Source: an uncultured Angelakisella sp. (lineage in GTDB: Bacteria; Bacillota; Clostridia; Oscillospirales; Ruminococcaceae). Taken from it: DNA of 36,150 nucleotides. Position 1 is the stretch's first letter. Each line of letters starts with the position of its first letter. The position numbers and the translations under genes are program-made. Under the pieces are notes generated by a model that saw only the letters and a list, made by a program, of their open reading frames with translations, was not told the DNA's origin and did no database searches. The stretch is from the NCBI GenBank assembly GCA_910585535.1, contig CAJUFK010000022.1, positions 1 through 36,150 of the forward strand. Reading direction: 5' to 3'. Shown here piece by piece: positions 13,335 to 19,998 of this stretch.

Positions 13335-14231
13335 TCAACCGATTCGGAAGCACAGGGGCGCGTAGATGTACGGGTGCGTCGCCACGTCGCCGCCGGCGTT
13401 GCCGTCGCCGCCGGCAATACAGAAGTTAGTTGCCGACCGCCGCTGGGCGGACGCCTCCCACCAGGAGCGCCGGGAACCACCGTTCCCTGCGCCCTTGATG
13501 ATGTGCTTGGCCCCGCAGTAGAAAATGGGGTACTGGAGGTTGCATCCGCCTCCTCCGGTCCAGCCTGCATCGCCATCGGACCAGAACGTATTGCCGAAAA
13601 CCTCAACCTCGGTGGGGAGCCACAGCTTGCCCATGTTGTTCCAGTCCCAGCCGGTGCTTGCTTCCAGCGCCCCCGCCTCCGAATAGCGTCTTTCCAGCAG
13701 GGCGGTCTTGGGGATGACAAGGGGCTTTAACTCCGCAGGAAGGGTAGCGAAAACGCCGGTCACTTCGTCGTTGAGCGTCTGGAACAATTTGGAGGCCCGC
13801 CAGGGGTTAGGCTCCGCCGCAGTGCCGTTGTTGGTGTCGGTGTCGTTAAACAGTTTGGTACCGGCCAGACAGTCCCGGCTGATGAAATCCACATGATGGC
13901 CGATCATGGTCGGGTATCCGCACTTGTAGTAGTGGTCGATACCCGATACCTCCATCACCACGACCTCGCCGGTGGTCAGGGTGATGGTCTTGTAGTCCCC
14001 GATATGGATGCCCCGCATATTCCCGGCCCGGATGCGGGTCTGGAGTTCAGGCCAGCTTTCGGTGAGTTCCTTCCCGTAGGGGACGCCGCCGGACAGAAAG
14101 GTCTCTTTGAAAAACTCGATGGCAGCAGAAAGGGGGACCAGTCCGGTCCCCCTTTCCGGGTCATCCGCCAGCAGCCTTTCCATCCCCGTCAGGTTGGAAA
14201 GGGCCTGGAGTTCGCTCGTTTTAATGTTCAT
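13335..14231 (-). CDS. DGR variable protein: tail adhesin with C-type-lectin-like domain
   Basis: 298 residues. The N-terminal ~75 residues probably dock the protein on the tail. The rest contains the DUF6273/C-type-lectin-like features common in DGR targets: LWLPTEVEVFG, DWNNMGKLW, repeated aromatic and Gly residues, and a last strand PYIYAPLCFRIG ending at the stop. The variable repeat covers residues 251-298; positions 255, 256, 265, 267, 269, 272, 274-276, 278, 280, 282, 286 and 288 differ in the TR-position copy, leaving a scaffold (SWWEASAQ, FC, APL) unchanged. Solvent-exposed sites on a rigid lectin fold are exactly what DGRs vary. It follows the gpI-gpH tail-fibre genes, so it should be the receptor-binding tip. 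Confidence 0.9.
   Translation of the reverse strand: MNIKTSELQALSNLTGMERLLADDPERGTGLVPLSAAIEFFKETFLSGGVPYGKELTESWPELQTRIRAGNMRGIHIGDYKTITLTTGEVVVMEVSGIDHYYKCGYPTMIGHHVDFISRDCLAGTKLFNDTDTNNGTAAEPNPWRASKLFQTLNDEVTGVFATLPAELKPLVIPKTALLERRYSEAGALEASTGWDWNNMGKLWLPTEVEVFGNTFWSDGDAGWTGGGGCNLQYPIFYCGAKHIIKGAGNGGSRRSWWEASAQRRSATNFCIAGGDGNAGGDVATHPYIYAPLCFRIG
13343..13481 (-). repeat. DGR variable repeat (VR)
   Basis: The last 46 codons of the variable protein gene, homologous to 12669-12807. Differences cluster in 16 codons. Within the 14 that change the adhesin surface, most lie at codon positions 1 and 2 with a constant third-position C, which fits AAC-type codons being mutated. Confidence 0.88.
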
Positions 14232-14242
14232 GGTGTTCCTCC

Positions 14243-14863
14243 TTATATTTTCTTAACGGCAACGATAGCCGTTCCGTCCTGTGTGGTGATGGCCTCCCCG
14301 GTGTTGGTTGCCAGGTTGGCGGTGACTTCGCCCTGCATGATTTCCCGCAGGAGCTTGTGGTGGGCCTCCTGGAGTTCATCAAACTCCTCGCGGGGTACAG
14401 GGTCCACGGTTGGGTCCACCACAAACTCCACCATCGCGGAATCGGTAAAAACGATCCGCATTACGATGGTCAGTGTAGCCGCAATTCCCTCCAGAATCAC
14501 GGCCTTTTCCGTATCCGGGGTATTGCAAACTGCAATCAAGTCCCCTTTGTCGTCCAGTACCCCGACTTCCCGCACGGTAAAGCCCCCCACATCCCTGGGG
14601 ATCACCGCTCTGATTTCGATCATGTTGGGAGAATCGGGGTTTACACGCTTCTGTGCAATATTCCCCCGCCAACGCTCTCCCCGTAATTCTGTCATATCGG
14701 CAGTGGGGATGTAGTAGGTTCCGCCACCATCCCCCACAACCACCGTGACCATGTTTACCTTCGCCCCCTCTATTGTTGCGGAAGCGATCTTTTCCTTGCC
14801 CAAATCGGTGACAATGGTTTTGTACTTTCGGCTATCCCTGGTTGCGACCACTGTTTCTTTCAT
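14243..14863 (-). CDS. tail fibre protein, N-terminal tail-collar type
   Basis: 206 residues. Residues ~1-150 match the phage tail-collar/tail-fibre N-terminal domain that attaches fibres to the baseplate: YKTIVTDLGKEKIASATIEG at the start, ending with a beta-rich region. The remainder is a short helix (EEFDELQEAHHKLLREIM) and a tail without receptor-binding repeats. This is much shorter than P2 gpH. It overlaps the upstream gpI gene by four bases (ATGA) and precedes the variable adhesin, so the fibre and the adhesin may assemble together, with the adhesin replacing the missing distal part. Confidence 0.8.
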   Translation of the reverse strand: MKETVVATRDSRKYKTIVTDLGKEKIASATIEGAKVNMVTVVVGDGGGTYYIPTADMTELRGERWRGNIAQKRVNPDSPNMIEIRAVIPRDVGGFTVREVGVLDDKGDLIAVCNTPDTEKAVILEGIAATLTIVMRIVFTDSAMVEFVVDPTVDPVPREEFDELQEAHHKLLREIMQGEVTANLATNTGEAITTQDGTAIVAVKKI

Positions 14864-15537
14864 CCCATTTCCTCCCCTGGGTAGATTTCAATAATCTGCC
14901 TTGTAGCGGACAGGGCATCTGTTCCGGCCCCACCTGTTACCTCCAGGCTTTCGGTCAATTCCGGCCATATCTCCAATGTTGCGCTCATGGCAGCGTATCC
15001 TCCGGCGCAGACAGCCGCTTCGGTTTCCTCCCAGTAGTCCACCCCCTCCAGGTGGGCGCTCCACCGTTTGGCAGTGACAATTTTCTTTTCGATCGCCGCC
15101 GGACTTTGCATCACCACCGGGGGAATAATGGATTCATCGGTCAGGTTGACGTTCAGCCGGAAGCACCCCGGCGTTCCGTCATACTGAAACCATTCCTCCA
15201 GCGTTGTACCCGGATAAATGGCCCCTACTTGCAGTTTTACGGCCTCCACCGTTCCCATCAGGCGGCGCACCGTCAAGGCCGATTTCACGATCCGGCGCTT
15301 CTGTTCGGTGCTGTAGGCGGTGTCGTACCAGTCTATCTTCCAGCTTACGGCCAGGGCATCCAGCACCTTTTCCGGCACATCGTCCAGGGCGGTGTAAATT
15401 TGGCTCCCGTCGGCATAGTCCATGGTTTTTTTATGTACAGTTCCAAGGGCAATCGCCAAGGCTTGCGCCCACGCTTGGGCCGCCACCACACGGGGGATGC
15501 CATCTGTAACCATCGCTTCCCGCAGGCTCTTAGTCAT
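14860..15537 (-). CDS. tail protein I (P2 gpI-like)
   Basis: 225 residues from ATG 15537 (MTKSLREAMV); an upstream ATG at 15552 is in frame but less well placed. The sequence has the gpI pattern: LDALAVSWKIDWYDTAYSTE followed by KRRIVKSALTVRRLMGTVEAV, a region shared by P2-like tail protein I and used to dock the fibre onto the baseplate wedge. It overlaps gpJ upstream by 8 bases and gpH downstream by 4, so all three are coupled. It is a baseplate component, not a fibre itself. Confidence 0.88.
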   Translation of the reverse strand: MTKSLREAMVTDGIPRVVAAQAWAQALAIALGTVHKKTMDYADGSQIYTALDDVPEKVLDALAVSWKIDWYDTAYSTEQKRRIVKSALTVRRLMGTVEAVKLQVGAIYPGTTLEEWFQYDGTPGCFRLNVNLTDESIIPPVVMQSPAAIEKKIVTAKRWSAHLEGVDYWEETEAAVCAGGYAAMSATLEIWPELTESLEVTGGAGTDALSATRQIIEIYPGEEMG

Positions 15538-16678
15538 CCTCCAGCCCCCCATAGGTCAGTATCGTTTCCGTGCATTTCGGCAGCCCTGTCTTGGGGACCA
15601 CTATATCCCCTGGCGCGGTCAGAGTTACCCGTTTTGCGCCCGCCCCCCGAATCCTGGCAATCAGTTCGCTGGGGTTTATATCCCGTCCCAGTTTCCGCTG
15701 CCAGGCTTCAAAGCCGCTTACTGCTGCCAATACTTTCTCCTGGATCATCCCGGCGCTTTTCTGGTCGCTTTCCCCGATCCAGTAGGTGGCCGTAATGGTA
15801 TAGGGCACCTCCTCCGGCGCTGTGCAAATCACTTGGTCGCACAGGGGACGGATGCTCTCCCCGTTGATGTACCGCTCCAGGTCCTCACGCTCGGTTTCGT
15901 TGGGCAGTCTCCCCCCGGCCATTACAACATAGATTTCCACCACGCAAGGGGAGGGGCTGGTGATCTGTACATCCTCCAGGTCGGTCCGCCACTCCCGCAC
16001 AAAGTATTCATAGGCATCCTTTGGCCCGGCGCAGCTGTACTTACTTGGTGCCAAGTAGGTTCTTTCGGTCAGGCTGGTGTCGTCCTCGGTATCCAGCCCC
16101 CCGGCGCTCTCCGTAATGTTTTCTACTGACGCCACATAGGGGATAGGGTCCACCAGGGTATCAATATCTCCAGCCATGATCCCGCTGCTGCCCGCCCCGG
16201 CTTCCTCTGCCTGGATCATCACATCCACATGGTCGGTTCCCGGTGTTACCTCGGCATAGTCCATGGTGTTGAAGTATTTCCCGCTTTTTGTCTTTACCCG
16301 TGTTCCCGCCGGGATAGCCACAATCTCCTGCCTTGGCTCCGAAAGGATAAAACGCTGGGTGGACTTTGCCTTTTCCGCCCCCTTCCGGTATATCCCGAAC
16401 AGGGCGGCCAGGTTGTCCAGGGCCGCCCCGGTGGAGGTTTTCAGCAGTTCCATTCGCCCCTTGGCGTCAATGTACTGCATTGTCTGGTATTCCACCAGGG
16501 CAAACGCTTTGATAAGCAGCCTCCTGGAATCTGCCTCGCCCAGTTCAGCATCTTTTCCTGTCAACGCTTTGTATGTCCGCCTGTACTGCTCCAGTACCAG
16601 AGCCTCTGTTTCCTCCAGGGTCAAGCCCTCAATAAAACTGATTTCCGGTACATTTGCCAGTTCCCGGATGTTAGCCAA
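15530..16678 (-). CDS. baseplate assembly protein J (gpJ-like)
   Basis: 382 residues. Characteristic gpJ features: an N-terminal ERTYLAPSKYSCAGPKDAYEY region at about 204-224, preceded by SARTRV-like IPAGTRVKTKSGKYF and followed by VEIYVVMAGGRLPNETEREDLERYI; the end carries INPSELIARIRGAGAKRVTL. It forms the wedge arms of the contractile baseplate. The start overlaps the gpW stop by 8 bases. Usual family length, no defects. Confidence 0.92.
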   Translation of the reverse strand: MANIRELANVPEISFIEGLTLEETEALVLEQYRRTYKALTGKDAELGEADSRRLLIKAFALVEYQTMQYIDAKGRMELLKTSTGAALDNLAALFGIYRKGAEKAKSTQRFILSEPRQEIVAIPAGTRVKTKSGKYFNTMDYAEVTPGTDHVDVMIQAEEAGAGSSGIMAGDIDTLVDPIPYVASVENITESAGGLDTEDDTSLTERTYLAPSKYSCAGPKDAYEYFVREWRTDLEDVQITSPSPCVVEIYVVMAGGRLPNETEREDLERYINGESIRPLCDQVICTAPEEVPYTITATYWIGESDQKSAGMIQEKVLAAVSGFEAWQRKLGRDINPSELIARIRGAGAKRVTLTAPGDIVVPKTGLPKCTETILTYGGLEDD

Positions 16679-16985
16679 TTTGTATCACCACCTTTGGTGT
16701 CATCGCTCCCGTCGGCTCCCCGCCGCCGATCCACTCCACTCGGACCACCCTTGCCCGTGGCTCGTACCGTTGCGTTTTCCTTATGTACTCCGCTGCAAGG
16801 AGAGCCTGGGCACTTTCTTGGGGACAGTCGTTGATATTGGCATCTATTCCAAAGTCCCGGTCAAGGGCCTGTTCCCCGGCTCTGGTTCCATACAGTACCA
16901 GCAGATTCCGGTATACCTCCTTGATGGTGCTTTCGTTCACTGCTCCAGGCTCGATTTGGACAGTTGGGCTATCGGCCAAAATCAT
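16671..16985 (-). CDS. baseplate wedge protein W / gp25-like
   Basis: 104 residues. It belongs to the gpW/T4 gp25-like family of baseplate wedge proteins: VNESTIKEVYRNLLVLYGTR, then GEQALDRDFGIDANIND, then IRKTQRYEPRARVVRVEW. These proteins resemble an early lysozyme fold but lack catalysis and instead start sheath assembly on the baseplate. Its stop overlaps the gpJ start. Confidence 0.9.
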   Translation of the reverse strand: MILADSPTVQIEPGAVNESTIKEVYRNLLVLYGTRAGEQALDRDFGIDANINDCPQESAQALLAAEYIRKTQRYEPRARVVRVEWIGGGEPTGAMTPKVVIQIG

Positions 16986-16999
16986 TTCCCATTTCTCCT

Positions 17000-17392
17000 T
17001 TACAGGTATTCTTCAATGGTTATCCCCACTTTGCAGGAGATCAGCACCCCGTCGTTCAGCACAACATCCCACTCGTCTGTGATATTCACCAAGCGGAAGG
17101 GATGGGGCGACAGCGGTACACCGCCCACCACAAACCAGTCTACCTTATCACTCTCTGCGATTCTTTGGAGGTATTCCAAAGTGCTGCGGGGGGCCACTCC
17201 ATCCTGTGCCCGAAGAAGGATGTCAAAGGTGTAGCTACGCAGTTTTGGGCCCACCCACTGGCTCCTGGCCTTTTCACCTATCAGTTCATGGGTGGCCCAG
17301 TCGCTCCCACTGCTTCCCCGCAGGCCCGAAGGAGTAAATATCCGGCTGTCGCTGACGGTAAAGACCCGTCCCATAAAACTGCCCACTGCCAT
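17000..17392 (-). CDS. tail protein U (P2 gpU-like)
   Basis: 130 residues. Begins MAVGSFMGRVFTVSDSRIFT and contains IGEKARSQWVGPKLRSYTF, which matches the gpU pattern of P2-like phages, where the protein acts at the end of the tail or in the baseplate. In P2 gpU lies next to gpD; here it lies between gpV and gpW, an order frequent in Firmicute prophages. Tail-end assembly is the likely role. Only 4 bp separate it from gpV. Confidence 0.75.
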   Translation of the reverse strand: MAVGSFMGRVFTVSDSRIFTPSGLRGSSGSDWATHELIGEKARSQWVGPKLRSYTFDILLRAQDGVAPRSTLEYLQRIAESDKVDWFVVGGVPLSPHPFRLVNITDEWDVVLNDGVLISCKVGITIEEYL

Positions 17393-17396
17393 ACCA

Positions 17397-18074
17397 TTAC
17401 CCCCTGATCTCCTGGATGACCGGCGCCCGCAGTTCGATTTTGGTTGGGCTTTTAATGGTGATCCCGCCAGTCGTTTTGTCTATGGTGATTTCCGCCCCGC
17501 TGATGGCAATTTTCAATTCCTCGCCGGAAAGGCTGATAGTTCCGCCTGCCTCCAGGCTAATAACCTGTCCGGCCTCTAACGTGATGTTTTTCCCTGCATT
17601 GATTCCCGCCCCGGTCTCTGCCTGGATACTGACACTGCTTTCGGCGCTCTTTAACTGCATCTGCTTTTTGGCAACGAAGCTGGCCGCGCCTTTTGCCTCG
17701 TCGTAAATCTCCCCGTTGCATATCCGGGTGATCCGCTTATCTATGTACAGGGCAAATACCCCTGTATTGTCATCGTACCGGCAGTATGCCTGCCCCTTCT
17801 TCCTCCCGTATTCCTTCCGGTACAGGCCCCGGAAGCCCTCCGCCGGGCGGTTGGAGTGGTTCCAGACGGTTCCCATGCTACTCCCTGCCGCTTGACCGTT
17901 GCTGTTGTGCTGTACTGAGACAATTTGCCCGATCTCCGGCATCCGGTATTCTCCGTTAGACACAGCGTTGATGGTTTGTGTCACGCTCTGTCCCCGGTCG
18001 TAGTAGGTCACTTGGTAGGTCCCGCGCTTGTAATCAATGGCGCTTACCCTGCCGGTTCTCACAACGCTTGCCAT
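17397..18074 (-). CDS. baseplate spike protein V (gpV-like)
   Basis: 225 residues from ATG 18074 (MASVVRTGRVSAIDYKRGTY), with AAGGGGG seven bases upstream. The frame is open further back to 18476, but that part is the antisense-like shadow of gpD and has no sensible sequence. Residues ~5-85 form the OB-fold of gpV (VRTGRVSAIDYKRG, PEIGQIVSVQHN). Residues ~140-225 are a row of short beta repeats (NITLEAGQVISLEAG, EITIDKTTGGITIKS), the beta-helix of a trimeric needle. There is no C-terminal His metal-binding tip motif that I can see. It pierces the cell envelope during contraction. Confidence 0.87.
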   Translation of the reverse strand: MASVVRTGRVSAIDYKRGTYQVTYYDRGQSVTQTINAVSNGEYRMPEIGQIVSVQHNSNGQAAGSSMGTVWNHSNRPAEGFRGLYRKEYGRKKGQAYCRYDDNTGVFALYIDKRITRICNGEIYDEAKGAASFVAKKQMQLKSAESSVSIQAETGAGINAGKNITLEAGQVISLEAGGTISLSGEELKIAISGAEITIDKTTGGITIKSPTKIELRAPVIQEIRG

Positions 18075-18085
18075 AGTCTGCCCCC

Positions 18086-19786
18086 TTACAGGTCTGTTTT
18101 CTTTTCGTCCCCTGCGGCGCAAAAGCTGGCCGGAACCCAGCCGGTGACATTCACCATAACAGGCAGCTTGCCGCACCGGTCGGCGGTAATGGTCATCCGG
18201 TAGCGCCCGTTCACCAAGACGCCATCGTAGAAGTAGAAGGTCCCGCTTTTGTAACAGGCCGGTTCTGGAGAAGCACTCGCCCCATAGAAAGGGGCGTTGG
18301 TCAGTACCGCCGCACCCCCGGCCACGGCCCCCGCCGTTGCGCTTGCCGCATTGGCCGCCGGGCTGGTTTCTTCGTACATACTGCTGTAGTCCTCGCCGCT
18401 TTCTTCCTCTCCGGCGTTGTACTCGATGCTCCCGCCCACGTCCCAGTAATGGAAGGCGGCCTCCACTTTGCTGCACTCCAGGTCGCTGGTAAACCCCCCG
18501 CTCCTTGTTACCCGGTGCGTTACCCGGTCCACAAAGTATTTCCCGCCGATCTCCCCGCCGTAGCCGGTCAGCCGGATGTTATTCCCTGCGCTTACGGTCC
18601 ACTCCCCAGGGAGGGAAAACTTTATCTTGGTCGTTCCATGGTTGGCGTTGTTCAGGGCGGCACACAGTTGGACAGCCGCATCGTGGACGCTGGTGGCCCG
18701 CTGATTGACGGTCTTGATATGGCTTCCGCCCCCAATACTGCAAACAATGTCACAGTCCTTATCCGGGTCTGTATAGCAAAAGTCGCCCCCGGTGAAGGTC
18801 CCGGAAAGGGTTGTAGTATAGCTGAAACTCCCACGAATGATCTCGGACCGGTCAATGGTTTTTACCGGGCGCTTGCGTTTGTACGCCTCCCGGTCATATA
18901 CCCACATACTCCGGGCGTAGACTTTTAGTATTAGCCCGTAGTTTTTACAGAGGGCGTTGTAGTAACTGCTGTCCGTCCCGTCCTGCTCGTCGCATTCGAT
19001 CTCGTGGTCCTCTGCATCAAAGGAGAAAGCCAGCCCATACCGGGCGGCGATGACTTCCCCGATCCGCCGGATGCTGGTGTTTTTCCAGGTGGTTTTCCGG
19101 TCCGCCTCGCTAAAGTTGGTGTCGCTTGGCTTGGACACTCCCCCCATCCGCAAGGTTGAGGAGGTATCCTTATAGTTTATATCGTCCAGGGTAAACAGGC
19201 CGCACCGTATCCTTCTGCGGTCCCCCTCCCGTTCCCAGTTTTGTCCTTCGATCCTGGGGCGGAGGGTGGCCCCCTTTTCCGGCATCCATTCCCCAAGCCA
19301 CTGGTCATCCTCGGCGTTCAGCGTAATATCCACGCTGTCGCTCTCGTCCGCTGCGCTGTCGGTATAGGACAGGCTTAACACGTCTCCCTCCACTTGCCTT
19401 ACCGCTTTGGTGACACTCCGTTTTTTTGTGCTGTCTGCGCCCGTGTTTTCTCCGGTGGCCCCGCAGTCCTCCGCCCGTACCCAACCGGTGACATTCACCG
19501 CAACAGGTGGCTTGCCGCACCGGTCAGCGGAAATGGTCATTCGGTAGCGCCCGTTAATACAAAGTCCATCGTAGAAGTAGAAGGTCCCGCTTTTGTAGGC
19601 GCTGGGCCCGGCGGAGGTGCTGGCATAGTAGAAGGGGGTATTCTGGAGGACGACGGAATCCCCGGCCTTCCAGTTGCCCCCGCCGCTTGCGCCGCCTGCG
19701 CCCGGCTGTCCGTCCGTAAACGGTATTTCGGTTTCGTAGACGGTACTATACTGTACATCCAGTGTGATGCTTCTTCCCTCGGTCAT
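18086..19786 (-). CDS. tail hub protein D (late control D-like) flanked by duplicated domains
   Basis: 566 residues. The central part (about 110-460) is the gpD/gp27-like hub: DDQWLGEWMPEKGATLRPRI, then FTLDDINYKDTSSTLRMGG, KTTWKNTSIRRIGEVIAARYGL, and VDRVTHRVTRSGGFTSDLEC. It forms the trimeric hub between tube and spike. Unusually, about 63 residues at 46-108 are repeated at 494-556 with about 46 identities, each containing SGTFYFYDG, NGRYRMTI, ADRCGK and VNVTGWV. The repeated unit resembles a bacterial SH3-like wall-binding fold, which is inference. Linkers rich in Gly, Ala and Thr connect these to the hub. It overlaps the gpX stop by one base. Confidence 0.85.
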   Translation of the reverse strand: MTEGRSITLDVQYSTVYETEIPFTDGQPGAGGASGGGNWKAGDSVVLQNTPFYYASTSAGPSAYKSGTFYFYDGLCINGRYRMTISADRCGKPPVAVNVTGWVRAEDCGATGENTGADSTKKRSVTKAVRQVEGDVLSLSYTDSAADESDSVDITLNAEDDQWLGEWMPEKGATLRPRIEGQNWEREGDRRRIRCGLFTLDDINYKDTSSTLRMGGVSKPSDTNFSEADRKTTWKNTSIRRIGEVIAARYGLAFSFDAEDHEIECDEQDGTDSSYYNALCKNYGLILKVYARSMWVYDREAYKRKRPVKTIDRSEIIRGSFSYTTTLSGTFTGGDFCYTDPDKDCDIVCSIGGGSHIKTVNQRATSVHDAAVQLCAALNNANHGTTKIKFSLPGEWTVSAGNNIRLTGYGGEIGGKYFVDRVTHRVTRSGGFTSDLECSKVEAAFHYWDVGGSIEYNAGEEESGEDYSSMYEETSPAANAASATAGAVAGGAAVLTNAPFYGASASPEPACYKSGTFYFYDGVLVNGRYRMTITADRCGKLPVMVNVTGWVPASFCAAGDEKKTDL

Positions 19787-19998
19787 CAGTCTGCCTCCGC
19801 TTCAAACTTCCAGGGCGGCAGGTGGCCGCTCTTTGCATCGGGCAGTGCCGGGGTGGAAAGCACCACCCCGGCACTAAAAATGAAGGTCCCGATCTGCCCA
19901 TGGTTTGCCGCCATTAAGTGGTCCGCATAATATTCGCTGCCGTAAACCTCCCTGGCGATGGTATCCCAGGTGTCACCGCTTTTGGTCGTGTATCCCAC
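19786..19998 (-). CDS. tail protein X (LysM-like)
   Basis: 70 residues. Begins MGYTTKSGDTWDTIAREVYG, the LysM-type YxxxxGDTwdxIa motif of P2 gpX-like proteins. It is a tail assembly protein located near the hub. It lies directly downstream of the tape-measure gene with no gap and overlaps the gpD start. Confidence 0.9.
   Translation of the reverse strand: MGYTTKSGDTWDTIAREVYGSEYYADHLMAANHGQIGTFIFSAGVVLSTPALPDAKSGHLPPWKFEAEAD

Noticed and set aside
12600..13490. Repeats in the DGR as a CRISPR array or IS ends.
   Set aside because: Only two long copies, imperfect at selected codons, with cassette genes between them.
17397..18476. A 359-residue start for the gpV gene.
   Set aside because: The first 134 residues overlap gpD in another frame and are Arg/Gly-rich nonsense; the good ribosome site is before 18074.
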